Assembly: GCA_030655395.1 (NCBI GenBank)
Contig: JAURVQ010000056.1
Coordinates: 1 to 34,408, forward strand
Length of the DNA stretch: 34,408 nt
Reading direction: 5' to 3'
Origin: Gammaproteobacteria bacterium
Lineage (GTDB): Bacteria > Pseudomonadota > Gammaproteobacteria > SURF-13
The notes beneath the pieces were generated by a model. The model searched no databases and was not told where the DNA came from. It worked only from the letters and a program-made list of their open reading frames with translations. Below are positions 24,382-34,408 of the stretch, one piece after another; within the stretch, counting starts at the first letter, position 1, and the number at the start of each line of letters is the position of its first letter. Position numbers and translations under genes: made by a program.

Positions 24382-25508
24382 GCCTGATTTTTAGTATCTA
24401 TTAGCGACAATCCCGCCGACGCATCGCCCAGCTTTTTTACACCGTCCTTCTCACTCAGCTTGATCATCAGACGCAGTTCGTTGGCGGAGTCGGCATTGCG
24501 GATCGCATCGTCGTAGCTGATCTCGCCTGCGGCAAAAAGCTCGTATAACGCCTGATCGAAGGTCTTCATGCCCAACTCGTTGGAGCGCGCCATCAGCGCC
24601 TTGAGCTCGTGCACCTCGCCCCTGAGGATGAAATCTGAGGCGAGCGGCGTGTTCAACAATATTTCGACTGCGGCACAGCGGCCCTTGCCGTCCGCAGTGG
24701 GAATCAAACGCTGCGCGACCACGGCCTTGAGGTTGAGCGACAAATCCATCAGCAACTGCGCGCGGCGCTCTTCCGGAAAGAAGTTGATGATGCGATCCAT
24801 CGCCTGATTGGCGTTGTTCGCATGCAGGGTGGATAAACACAGGTGGCCGGTCTCGGCGAAGGCGATGGCATAGTCCATGGTTTCGCGCGCGCGTATCTCG
24901 CCCACCAGTATCACGTCCGGCGCCTGACGCAGGGTGTTTTTCAATGCCGCGTCAAAACTCTCGGTATCCACGCCCACCTCGCGTTGCGTGACGATGCAAC
25001 CCTTGTGCTGGTGCACGAACTCAATCGGGTCTTCGATGGTGATGATGTGGCCGGTACTGTTTTCATTGCGATAACCCACCATCGCGGCCAGTGAAGTGGA
25101 TTTGCCGGAGCCGGTCGCGCCGACAAAGATCACCAGCCCGCGCTTGGTCATGGCGATGTCCTTGAGTATCGGCGGCAGGCGCAGTTGCTCGAAATTCGGG
25201 ATCACGGTTTCGATCTTGCGCAGCACCATGCCCACGCGCTGCTGCTGCACGAATACATTGACGCGGAAACGCCCAACGCCCTCGGGATTGATGGCGAAAT
25301 TGCATTCACGCGTGCGCTCGAATTCTTCGCGTTGCCTGGCATCCATCAGACTCAGCGCCAAGGCGCGTGTCTGCTCCGCGCTGAGCGCGGCCTGCGCCAC
25401 CGGAGCGATAGCGCCATTCACCTTGAGACTGGGCGGAATACCCGCGGTGATGAACAGGTCCGAGGCATTCTTCTGCACCACCATCTTCAGCAGATCACTG
25501 AAATCCAT
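24378..25508 (-). CDS. pilU: Type IV pilus retraction ATPase PilU
   Basis: Accessory hexameric retraction ATPase of type IV pili, acting at the inner membrane with PilT. It has 376 residues. The N-terminal PAS-like domain begins MDFSDLLKMVVQKNASDLFITAG. Walker A is FVGATGSGKSTSLAAM, the Asp box is IITIEDPIEFVH, Walker B is DVILVGEIRARETMDYA, and the His box is ETGHLCLSTLHANN. It lies 25 bases downstream of pilT in the same operon with a GGAGTG ribosome site. The last codon and stop overlap the REP-like repeat. Confidence 0.95.
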   Translation of the reverse strand: MDFSDLLKMVVQKNASDLFITAGIPPSLKVNGAIAPVAQAALSAEQTRALALSLMDARQREEFERTRECNFAINPEGVGRFRVNVFVQQQRVGMVLRKIETVIPNFEQLRLPPILKDIAMTKRGLVIFVGATGSGKSTSLAAMVGYRNENSTGHIITIEDPIEFVHQHKGCIVTQREVGVDTESFDAALKNTLRQAPDVILVGEIRARETMDYAIAFAETGHLCLSTLHANNANQAMDRIINFFPEERRAQLLMDLSLNLKAVVAQRLIPTADGKGRCAAVEILLNTPLASDFILRGEVHELKALMARSNELGMKTFDQALYELFAAGEISYDDAIRNADSANELRLMIKLSEKDGVKKLGDASAGLSLIDTKNQA

Positions 25509-25533
25509 TGCGCACTCCTGTCAGGACACCCTG

Positions 25534-26571
25534 CTACTTGAAGGTGTCCTTGTTCATGGCGTAACCGCGTGCCTCCGCCTTGTCCACCTGGCCGCGCGAC
25601 ACCATGCCTTGCATGCACTGATCGAGCGTCTGCATGCCCGTGGCCTGCCCGGTCTGGATCGACGAATACATCTGCGGCACCTTGTTTTCGCGGATCAGGT
25701 TACGGATCGCCGGCGTGCCGATCATGATCTCGTGCGCCGCGATGCGCCCGCCACCCACCTTTTTCAGCAGCGCCTGCGACACCACCGCGCGCAGGCTCTC
25801 CGACAGCATCGCGCGCATCATGTCCTTTTCCGCCGCCGGGAACACGTCGATGATGCGGTCGATGGTCTTGGCCGCGGAGCTGGTGTGCAGCGTGCCGAAC
25901 ACCAGATGCCCGGTCTCGGCGGCGGTGAGCGCAAGGCGGATGGTTTCCAGGTCACGCATCTCGCCTACCAGGACAATATCCGGGTCTTCGCGCAGCGCCG
26001 AGCGCAACGCCTCATTGAAGCCCAGCGTGTCGCGATGCACCTCGCGCTGGTTGATCAGGCACTTCTTGCTCTCATGCACGAACTCGATGGGGTCTTCCAC
26101 CGTGAGAATGTGGCCGAATTCCCTGTCGTTGATGTAGTCGATCATCGCCGCGAGCGTGGTGGATTTGCCTGAACCGGTCGGGCCGGTGACCAGCACCACG
26201 CCGCGCGGCTGGTCGATGATCTCCTTGAATATGGCCGGGCAGCCGAGCTCATCCAGGGTTTTGATCTTGGACGGAATGGTGCGGAACACGCCGCCCGCGC
26301 CGCGATTGTGATTGAAGGCGTTGACGCGGAAGCGCGCGAGGCCGGGGATTTCAAACGAAAAGTCGGTCTCCAGAAATTCTTCATAATCCTTGCGCTGCTT
26401 GTCGTTCATGATGTCGTAGATCAGCGCATGCACCTCCTTGTGCTCCAGCGGCGGCAGATTGATGCGGCGGATGTCGCCATCCACGCGGATCATCGGCGGC
26501 AAACCGGAAGAAAGATGCAGGTCGGAGGCGTTGTTTTTTACGCTGAAGGCAAGCAGTTCGGCAATGTCCAT
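25534..26571 (-). CDS. pilT: Type IV pilus retraction ATPase PilT
   Basis: Motor for pilus disassembly and twitching. The start at 26571 (MDIAELLAFSVKNNASDLHLSSG) gives 345 residues, the standard length; the longer frame up to 26796 is rejected. Walker A is VTGPTGSGKSTTLAAMIDY, the Asp box is ILTVEDPIEFVH, Walker B is DIVLVGEMRDLETIRLALTA, and the His box is ETGHLVFGTLHTSSAAKTIDR. The PilT AIRNLIRE motif near 290 is present. It is divergent from yggS across 56 bases, as in other gammaproteobacteria. Confidence 0.97.
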   Translation of the reverse strand: MDIAELLAFSVKNNASDLHLSSGLPPMIRVDGDIRRINLPPLEHKEVHALIYDIMNDKQRKDYEEFLETDFSFEIPGLARFRVNAFNHNRGAGGVFRTIPSKIKTLDELGCPAIFKEIIDQPRGVVLVTGPTGSGKSTTLAAMIDYINDREFGHILTVEDPIEFVHESKKCLINQREVHRDTLGFNEALRSALREDPDIVLVGEMRDLETIRLALTAAETGHLVFGTLHTSSAAKTIDRIIDVFPAAEKDMMRAMLSESLRAVVSQALLKKVGGGRIAAHEIMIGTPAIRNLIRENKVPQMYSSIQTGQATGMQTLDQCMQGMVSRGQVDKAEARGYAMNKDTFK

Positions 26572-26583
26572 AAAACGTCCTGC

Positions 26584-26592
26584 TGGTATGAT
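26584..26592 (+). promoter_or_regulatory. Candidate extended -10 promoter for yggS
   Basis: TGG TATGAT lies 36 bases before the yggS ATG in the pilT-yggS spacer. It matches an extended -10 box, with no convincing -35. On the opposite strand no equally good pilT promoter was found. Confidence 0.35.
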
Positions 26593-26627
26593 GTAACTGG
26601 ATAGGACTAAGGTACAACGTACACCGC

Positions 26628-27329
26628 ATGCATGCAACCCAATCACTGGCCAACCGCATCGAAGCCGTGCGCGAACGGATTGCGCGCGCCGAGATTCGCT
26701 ACGGACGCGCGCCGGGCTCGGTGCAACTCGTGGCGGTGAGCAAAACCGTACCGGTCGAAACGATTGCAAGCGCCTGCCGCGAATGCGGGCAAACACGCTT
26801 CGGCGAAAATTATCTGCAAGAGGCCCTGCCCAAAATCACCGCTGCGCTTCTGCAGGAGTGCGCCATCGAATGGCACTTCATCGGGCCGCTGCAGAGCAAT
26901 AAAACGCAAGGCGTCGCGGCCCGGTTTTCCTGGGTGCACAGCGTCGACCGGCTCAGCATCGCGCAGCGTCTGAGCGCGCAACGCCCGGCGCACCTGCCCC
27001 CGCTCGATGTCTGCCTGCAGGTCAACATCAGCCGTGAGCCGGGCAAATCCGGCGTCGCTCTCACTCACCTGCCGGAACTCGCCACGGCGGTGGCCGGGTT
27101 GCCGCATCTGCGCCTGCGCGGGCTCATGACCATACCCGCACCGTGTCATGAACTTGAACAACAACGCCTGCCGTTTCACGCCCTGCGTGCGGCATTCGAT
27201 GACCTGCGTGCGCGCGGCCTGATGCTCGACACGCTTTCGATGGGCATGTCGGAGGATTTCGAGGCCGCTATCGCCGAAGGCGCCACACTGGTGCGCGTGG
27301 GCAGCGCGATTTTTGGCCGCCGGGCATAA
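26628..27329 (+). CDS. yggS: YggS-family pyridoxal phosphate homeostasis protein
   Basis: PLP-binding TIM-barrel protein of 233 residues that buffers free pyridoxal phosphate; it has no known catalytic activity. The Schiff-base Lys is about K39 in LVAVSKTVP. Other signatures are FGENYLQEALPKI, WHFIGPLQSNKT, WVHSVDRLSIAQRL, CLQVNISREPGKSG and LSMGMSEDFEAAIAEGATLVRVGSAIFG. It is followed by proC after 41 bases, the common gammaproteobacterial order. Confidence 0.97.
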   Translation: MHATQSLANRIEAVRERIARAEIRYGRAPGSVQLVAVSKTVPVETIASACRECGQTRFGENYLQEALPKITAALLQECAIEWHFIGPLQSNKTQGVAARFSWVHSVDRLSIAQRLSAQRPAHLPPLDVCLQVNISREPGKSGVALTHLPELATAVAGLPHLRLRGLMTIPAPCHELEQQRLPFHALRAAFDDLRARGLMLDTLSMGMSEDFEAAIAEGATLVRVGSAIFGRRA

Positions 27330-27370
27330 ACTGTGGTATCTATAACGTCCCATACGCTACACTTCAGACA

Positions 27371-28198
27371 ATGAAAAACACCATCGTCTTTATCGGCGGA
27401 GGCAACATGGCGCGCAGCCTGATGGGCGGCCTCATTGCCGACGGCTGTGCGCCCAAACAACTGTGGGTCACCGACCCCAATCAGGATAAACTTGCCGGCC
27501 TGCAACGCGACTTTTCCGTACACACCACCACCGCCAACCTCGATGCCGCACAGCACGCCGATGTGCTGGTGCTCGCGGTCAAACCGCAGGCGCTCAAGGC
27601 AGTGGCGCATGAGCTTGCCCCGCTGCTGCAGCGGCGCAAGCCGCTCGTCATCTCCATCGCCGCCGGGATACGCACCGGCGCACTTGTCGCCTGGCTCGGC
27701 GGCGATCTCGCGCTGGTGCGCGCCATGCCCAACACCCCCGCGCTGGTGCGCAGCGGCGCCAGCGCGCTGTATGCTAACGCCCTGGTGTCGGAGGCGCAAC
27801 GCAGTCAGGCGGAAAATATCCTGCGCGCCGTGGGCCTCGCGTTATGGCTCACGGATGAAGCGCAGATGGATGCGGTCACCGCGCTCTCCGGCAGCGGGCC
27901 GGCGTATTTTTTTCTGGTGATGGAAGCGCTCGAAGAGGCCGCCATGCGGCTCGGACTGCCGCGCGAGACCGCGCACCTGCTCACACTGGAGACGGCGTTC
28001 GGCGCGGCCAAGATGGCGCTCGAAAGCAGCGAGGGCTGCGGTGCACTGCGCGCGCGCGTCACCTCGCCGGGCGGTACCACCGAGCAGGCACTGCGCGTAT
28101 TGCAGGAAGGCCGTATCGAAGCATTGTTTGAAACCGCACTGCGGGCGGCACATGCGCGCTCGGCGGAGCTTGCCACGTTACTGGGGGGTGCAGCATGA
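27371..28198 (+). CDS. proC: Pyrroline-5-carboxylate reductase
   Basis: Last step of proline synthesis, using NAD(P)H. It has 275 residues. The N-terminal Rossmann motif is VFIGGGNMARSLMGGL, followed by VLAVKPQALKAVAHEL, RAMPNTPALVRSGASALY and the catalytic/dimer helix region VTALSGSGPAYFFLVMEALEEAA, ending with VTSPGGTTEQAL. The stop overlaps the yggT start as ATGA, indicating coupling. Confidence 0.97.
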   Translation: MKNTIVFIGGGNMARSLMGGLIADGCAPKQLWVTDPNQDKLAGLQRDFSVHTTTANLDAAQHADVLVLAVKPQALKAVAHELAPLLQRRKPLVISIAAGIRTGALVAWLGGDLALVRAMPNTPALVRSGASALYANALVSEAQRSQAENILRAVGLALWLTDEAQMDAVTALSGSGPAYFFLVMEALEEAAMRLGLPRETAHLLTLETAFGAAKMALESSEGCGALRARVTSPGGTTEQALRVLQEGRIEALFETALRAAHARSAELATLLGGAA

Positions 28199-28776
28199 GC
28201 GGCGGTTATTTCAGCAACGCCGGTGTGTTTCTGATTCAAACCGTATTCGGCATGTACATCCTGGCGGTGTTGTTGCGGCTATTGTTGCAGATCGTGCGTG
28301 CCGATTTTTATAACCCATTCTCGCAATTTCTGGTGAAGATCACCAATCCCGTACTCGTGCCGCTGCGGCGCGTGATCCCGGGGCTGTTCGGCGTTGATCT
28401 CGCTTCGGTGCTGCTGCTGCTGGCACTGCAAATGGTAAAGCTCGCACTCATCGGCCTGCTGATCGATCAGGGCTGGCACCTGAGCGGCCTGCTGCTGCTT
28501 GCCGCCGCCGACCTGCTCTCGCTGCTGCTCAATGTGTTTCTGTTTTCGATTTTGATTCAGGTGATTTTAAGCTGGGTGCGTCCGGGTGAACACAATCCGC
28601 TCACCGCGCTGTTGTACAACCTCAATGAGCCGCTGCTGGCGCCGGCACGGCGCATACTGCCGCCGATTTCAGGGCTGGACCTGTCGCCGATAGTGGTGCT
28701 GGTCGCGCTGCAACTGGCGTCGATGCTGGTGGTCGCGCCGCTGTCCGACCTGGGGCGTGCGTTCGCGCTGGGTTAG
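28195..28776 (+). CDS. yggT: YggT family integral membrane protein
   Basis: Inner-membrane protein of 193 residues with two copies of the YggT repeat. Each has a hydrophobic helix pair and a short motif: PFSQFLVKITNPVLVPLRRVIPG (about 41-63) and NPLTALLYNLNEPLLAPARRILPP (about 137-160). About four membrane helices are expected. Function is poorly defined; it has been linked to osmotic stress and cell shape in some bacteria. The stop TAG (28774-28776) sits at the edge of a GGTGCGT hairpin. Confidence 0.93.
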   Translation: MSGGYFSNAGVFLIQTVFGMYILAVLLRLLLQIVRADFYNPFSQFLVKITNPVLVPLRRVIPGLFGVDLASVLLLLALQMVKLALIGLLIDQGWHLSGLLLLAAADLLSLLLNVFLFSILIQVILSWVRPGEHNPLTALLYNLNEPLLAPARRILPPISGLDLSPIVVLVALQLASMLVVAPLSDLGRAFALG

Positions 28777-28795
28777 GTGCGTGAAACGCACCCTA
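28776..28795. repeat. Short REP-like hairpin GGTGCGT-GAA-ACGCACC
   Basis: A perfect seven-base stem (28776-28782 and 28786-28792) with a three-base loop, ending CCCTAC like the other REP-like elements in this window. It occupies the gap between convergent yggT and the hybrid kinase and begins on the last base of the yggT stop. It could help end transcripts from either side, but there is no T-run. Confidence 0.7.
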
Positions 28796-28797
28796 CG

Positions 28798-31311
<2,514 letters not shown>

Positions 31312-31591
31312 GGCGACCCTCTACTGCGGCAAGCCGGTTCCATCCCGGAGTATCTGGCCTAGCGTCTGTTTTATGATAATCAGGCGGATGATTTCATGCA
31401 GATAGCGTGCAAAAAAAGCGGGGTGGCTATGGGCACATCCCTTCCCACGCCACCCCAAGCTTAGGAGCGTAACCTTACATGAGGTTCCGTGAAATAACTT
31501 GCAAGCAGGATGCCAAGATGGCTGTTTTTATAAAAATGTATGGGAATTTCACTTAGACCAGGTGCAAAACGGCCGCCTGATCTGACATACA
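31312..31591. other. 280-base intergenic region
   Basis: It separates the hybrid kinase start from the end of the HsbR-like gene. It contains a strong minus-strand terminator (31411-31456) and, nearer the kinase, a weak promoter-like TATCAT (about 31371-31376, minus strand) and an AGAGGG ribosome site before the ATG. The stretch 31460-31590 is AT-richer than its surroundings and shows no ORF or RNA gene that I recognise. Confidence 0.5.
31411..31456 (-). terminator. Rho-independent terminator of the HsbRA-like operon
   Basis: Read on the minus strand: GGGGTGGC (31456-31449), then an inner TGGG/CCCA pairing, then GCCACCCC (31427-31420), GC and seven T (31417-31411). A long GC stem followed directly by a T-run is a canonical intrinsic terminator, placed about 135 bases after the HsbR-like stop. 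Confidence 0.8.
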
Positions 31592-33274
31592 TCAGCCGCG
31601 GTACTCGGCTTCCACCGTGTTACCGTTGCCCTTGTAAACCAGCGTTGAACACATTGAGCGTGCCAGCGCGATGCCGCGCCCGAATTTTTCCTTGTTGTCA
31701 TCCAGCATGGAATAGACCTTGTCCACATCGAATCCCTGCCCTGAATCCTCGACGCGCATCTTTATCAGCCTGCCTCCGACAACTGGAGATTGTTCAAGAC
31801 GGATAGACACATGGCCCTGTGCCAGCTTTTCGAGCAGCTCGTTGCGCTTAGTGTAGTAGCTTTCAAAGCCATCGAAGGTGGCCTTCTTAGAGGAATCCAG
31901 CTCCAACAGGCCATGCTCGACCGCATTGTTGACGAGCTCACTCAGCACCGTGTACACATGTATGCGCTGTCCTTCGGACAATTTCGTTTGCACCAGCCAG
32001 TTCATCAGCACCGGCAACGGGTCGATCTTTCTCAGCGTGCCCACCCCCAGCCTCAGTTCCAGAGACCAGGCTGTGGCGAGTGTGCCTGAGGGTCCCTCGG
32101 TGACGCCATCCATGAGTTCGCCCGAGAGCCCCTCACACTGCAACTCCAACAGTGAAATATCATCGTGCGCCTCATGGCCATCCATGAACTTGGTGATGCC
32201 GTCCTTCACCGCGTCAAACACCGCTGCGGCGGACCCTGCCGCGTGCACCGCATGATCGAGGCCCGTCATATTGAATTGCTGGCCGCTACTGTTTTGCGCC
32301 TCAATGAGTCCATCGCTGTACAGCAACAGAGAGTGCACATCGCTTAATGGGATGACTTCAGGATGGCGGTCAAAGTCGGCGCCACCCACCACACCCAAAG
32401 GCAGTTTGGTAGAGAGGATTTTACGCGTGATGCGGCCTTCGGCATCAATGACCAACACAGGCGGCAGGCTGCCATTCCAGACCTCGACTCGTTTGCGCAC
32501 GCCGTCAATGCTGATAAGGCAAGCCGCGCAGAAGTGACCGGTAGGCAACAAGTAGTGCAGTTTTCTGTTGATCTCCGCCGCGATGTCGGCAAGACAAAAC
32601 CCTTTTTTCGTCATGCTGAAAAAAATATCCGACACCGGTATGGCGCCCAGGGCCGCGGCCAGACCGTGTCCGGTGAAGTCTCCCAGCATCACATACAATT
32701 GCCCGCCGGGGCTGCGCTCATAGACCAGGAGGTCACCGCTGAAGTGGCCGACCGGATACATCCATTGACGCAGGCAGTTGATATTTTTCGGCTGCTTCGA
32801 AATAACGGCGTTAAACACATGCCGCGCCAGCTTGATCTCGTTCTCCAGTTTTCCCTGGTGCCTCTCAAGCTCCTGCTTCTGCCGCGCCAGCATGCCGTAC
32901 AAGGCATGAATACGGTCGAAGGCATCGACCTTCGCCTTGATCAGCGTATAGTTATAGGGTTTGGAAAGAAAGTCGTCGCCTCCATACTCCACACAGCGCG
33001 CAAGCTCCGCATCATCAGTGAGCGAAGTAAGAAAGATGACGGGAATAAATTGTCCAACGTCGCCGCTGTGCCGCTTGATTTGTCGCACCGCCTCGTAGCC
33101 GTCCATCACCGGCATGAGCACATCCATCAGCACCATATCCGGCAGCTCCTGCATGAACAATGCAACGCCTTCCTCACCGTTGCCTGCCAGCAGTACCTGA
33201 TGCCCCATGCGGGCAAGTATCGCGCGCAGCTCTGCGCGATTCAGGCGGTCATCTTCCACCACCAGTATCCTCAT
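31592..33274 (-). CDS. Response regulator with SpoIIE phosphatase and anti-sigma kinase domains (HsbR-like)
   Basis: It has 560 residues. The N-terminal receiver (1-120) has VVEDDRLNR, phospho-acceptor Asp in MVLMDVLMP about 52, and Lys in LSKPYN. A coiled coil (about 125-155) leads to a PP2C/SpoIIE phosphatase domain with GDFTGHG (about 198-204), LLYSDGLIEA and HDDISLL. The C-terminal GHKL kinase domain (about 410-555) has LSELVNNAVEHG, VEDSGQGFD and FGRGIALAR. Receiver-phosphatase-kinase proteins such as Pseudomonas HsbR both phosphorylate and dephosphorylate a STAS partner, and a STAS gene lies 57 bases upstream. Phosphorylation of the receiver would choose the direction of the switch. Confidence 0.9.
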   Translation of the reverse strand: MRILVVEDDRLNRAELRAILARMGHQVLLAGNGEEGVALFMQELPDMVLMDVLMPVMDGYEAVRQIKRHSGDVGQFIPVIFLTSLTDDAELARCVEYGGDDFLSKPYNYTLIKAKVDAFDRIHALYGMLARQKQELERHQGKLENEIKLARHVFNAVISKQPKNINCLRQWMYPVGHFSGDLLVYERSPGGQLYVMLGDFTGHGLAAALGAIPVSDIFFSMTKKGFCLADIAAEINRKLHYLLPTGHFCAACLISIDGVRKRVEVWNGSLPPVLVIDAEGRITRKILSTKLPLGVVGGADFDRHPEVIPLSDVHSLLLYSDGLIEAQNSSGQQFNMTGLDHAVHAAGSAAAVFDAVKDGITKFMDGHEAHDDISLLELQCEGLSGELMDGVTEGPSGTLATAWSLELRLGVGTLRKIDPLPVLMNWLVQTKLSEGQRIHVYTVLSELVNNAVEHGLLELDSSKKATFDGFESYYTKRNELLEKLAQGHVSIRLEQSPVVGGRLIKMRVEDSGQGFDVDKVYSMLDDNKEKFGRGIALARSMCSTLVYKGNGNTVEAEYRG

Positions 33275-33331
33275 ATTGAATTATTGCGCCCCCACCAGTC
33301 TCGTATTTCATCGCCGGAACGCAGCGAGACA

Positions 33332-33640
33332 TCACTCGATATTGAACAATTTATTAAAATTCGAGATGCCCAGAATGTCCTTTATTTCCTGATTGCAGTG
33401 AACAATGACAATGTGCGCACCCTTGCCCGCCCGCTCACGCAGCATCAGCAGCATGCCGAGCGCTGAGCTGTCGATATATTCCGTCGCGCCAAAATCGATA
33501 ATGTACTTTGCAGGTACACTACCGCCCCCCAGCGTCTGCTCGTAGGCGGCGCGGAATTCCTTATGCACATTAAAGTCAAACCGTCCCGCGACCCGGATGG
33601 TCATTTCACCATTGCTTGCGCTCACCGATACCTGCGCCAT
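33332..33640 (-). CDS. STAS-domain anti-sigma factor antagonist (HsbA-like)
   Basis: Single STAS domain of 102 residues. The phospho-acceptor loop is IDFGATEYIDSSALGMLLML, with the Ser pair at the usual position (about 57-58), and the end reads GISNFNKLFNI, the family tail. Preceded by a strong GGAGG ribosome site. It is the expected substrate of the downstream phosphatase/kinase. In Pseudomonas HsbA the unphosphorylated and phosphorylated forms bind different partners (FlgM, HsbD) to balance swimming against biofilm. No flgM or diguanylate cyclase gene is visible here. Confidence 0.9.
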   Translation of the reverse strand: MAQVSVSASNGEMTIRVAGRFDFNVHKEFRAAYEQTLGGGSVPAKYIIDFGATEYIDSSALGMLLMLRERAGKGAHIVIVHCNQEIKDILGISNFNKLFNIE

Positions 33641-33679
33641 AACATCCTCCGCTCGATTTCTACATCTCTGTTACATGTG

Positions 33680-33787
33680 TCAGAACAGGTCCACGCCGCC
33701 GACCGCGAGATTGCGCCGGTCTACCGCCTTTTTCTCGGAGTGTTTGAAGGTCTCACGCGCTTCCGCCAGCATCGACTTCTGGGCCAT
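33680..33787 (-). CDS. 35-residue ORF overlapping the truncated receptor gene
   Basis: Begins [20 protein letters not shown] and ends AVGGVDLF. Its ATG overlaps the receptor-like stop as TGATG and its stop lies 39 bases before the STAS start. It is charged and probably helical. The GVDLF end resembles the acidic-hydrophobic tail that closes some chemoreceptor-type proteins. It may therefore be the displaced C-terminus of the receptor gene, or a small protein translated by reinitiation. I do not recognise a family. Confidence 0.4.
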   Translation of the reverse strand: MAQKSMLAEARETFKHSEKKAVDRRNLAVGGVDLF

Positions 33788-34408
33788 CACCCATTACCTT
33801 GCGTACCTGTTGCTACCATATCAGCCTTGCGCGACAGCTTGCGCACCTCATCGGCCACGACCGCGAATCCCCGCCCGGCATCACCCGCACGCGCCGCCTC
33901 GATAGCGGCGTTCAGCGCAAGCAGATTGGTTTGACCAGTGATTTCCCTGGCGTCATTCAACATCGCACCGGCGGCGTTGGTCTGTGCCACCATAGCGTCC
34001 AGCTTGTCGACCAAGGCCATGCTGTTATTGCAGACCTCCAGAATATTCACGATAAATAAATCCAGAATCTTCCCGATTTCATTGGTAAATTGATGCCAAT
34101 TCGCAGACTTCCGATTCGCGCTGTTACTGTCATCTGGAGTCCCTGCCATCAACGACAGCAATACTTTTTCTTCATCGCGTGATGCGGCCTCCAGGCTGGT
34201 AAATCTGTCGGTGAGGTTCACGATGGCATGGCGCAGGATCGTCTCCACCTGCGCGACCTCGCCCTGCATCCTGACCAACTGCTGACTCGCCTCTGCGGCA
34301 ATCTGACCGAGTGCGGCCTCATATTCGCAGGCGGTGTTGTTGACCTGCCCCATGCGGCTGGCTTGCATCTGGCGCTCATTGTTCAGCGCCTTCACGGCGC
34401 TGCGCGAC
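33787..34408 (-). CDS. Methyl-accepting-type signalling protein, partial and apparently truncated
   Basis: The frame is open to the right edge, so the N-terminus is outside the window. The visible 207 residues are a helical region with no membrane segment and then the receptor tip [20 protein letters not shown] followed by [18 protein letters not shown]. Normal proteins continue for about 80 or more residues down the second arm of the hairpin; this one stops after [13 protein letters not shown]. The final codons read through GTAGCAACAGG and GGTAATGGGTGATGG, which resemble dispersed repeat words. It heads the STAS/HsbR-like operon, where Pseudomonas also has a receptor-like gene. Could be a pseudogene or a short decoy. 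Confidence 0.8.
   Translation of the reverse strand, partial: SRSAVKALNNERQMQASRMGQVNNTACEYEAALGQIAAEASQQLVRMQGEVAQVETILRHAIVNLTDRFTSLEAASRDEEKVLLSLMAGTPDDSNSANRKSANWHQFTNEIGKILDLFIVNILEVCNNSMALVDKLDAMVAQTNAAGAMLNDAREITGQTNLLALNAAIEAARAGDAGRGFAVVADEVRKLSRKADMVATGTQGNG

Noticed and set aside
26572-26796. 75-codon N-terminal extension of pilT
   Set aside because: The extension covers yggS on the other strand and has no PilT similarity. MDIAELLAFSVKNNASDLHL is the standard start.
28776-28795. Intrinsic terminator for yggT
   Set aside because: The stem is only seven pairs and is not followed by a T-run on either strand; it fits better as a REP-like hairpin.

Overview
The window is GC-rich, densely coding chromosome of a gammaproteobacterium. 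Three gene orders support this: dusB-fis-purH-purD; a Chp/Pil chemosensory cluster (pilG-H-I-J-K-chpA-B-C) divergent from glutathione genes and followed by tonB-yqgE-ruvX-pyrR-pyrB-pyrC'; and pilU-pilT next to yggS-proC-yggT. The last two match the Pseudomonas aeruginosa layout. The gshA is the type found in Acidithiobacillus and nitrifiers rather than the enterobacterial one, so a deep-branching, possibly chemolithotrophic lineage is likely. That lineage placement is inference.

Layout. 1-4062 (+): end of dusB, fis, purH, purD. 4059-15037 (-): the complete type IV pilus chemosensory operon, transcribed pilG to chpC. 15239-19490 (+): gshA, gshB, an apbE-like gene fused to a transporter tail, and a TonB-family gene. 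19565-24310 (+): yqgE, ruvX, pyrR, pyrB, a catalytically degenerate dihydroorotase (pyrC'/pyrX) and pyrK. 24378-26571 (-): pilT and pilU retraction ATPases. 26628-28776 (+): yggS, proC, yggT. 28798-34408 (-): a hybrid sensor kinase and an HsbR/HsbA-like partner-switching operon headed by a truncated chemoreceptor-like gene.

How it works together. Most of the minus-strand content serves surface motility and signalling. PilJ senses, ChpA/PilG/PilH relay, PilK/ChpB adapt, PilT/PilU retract pili, and TonB3-type proteins have been tied to pilus assembly. The SpoIIE-type phosphatase/kinase regulator with its STAS protein resembles the Pseudomonas biofilm/motility switch. The plus strand is housekeeping: purine and pyrimidine synthesis, glutathione, proline and PLP homeostasis.

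Most unusual signals. (1) Several families of short dispersed palindromic repeats sit exactly at gene ends and supply the stop codons and last residues of gshA, gshB, pyrC', pyrK, pilU and yggT. At gshA/gshB and gshB/apbE they probably also encode the next protein's N-terminus. (2) The apbE-like gene lacks an export signal and its C-terminus is replaced by the last part of a Gx-type (Hpre_diP_synt_I) membrane protein. (3) The chemoreceptor-like gene at the right edge stops just after the signalling tip and is followed by an overlapping 35-codon ORF.
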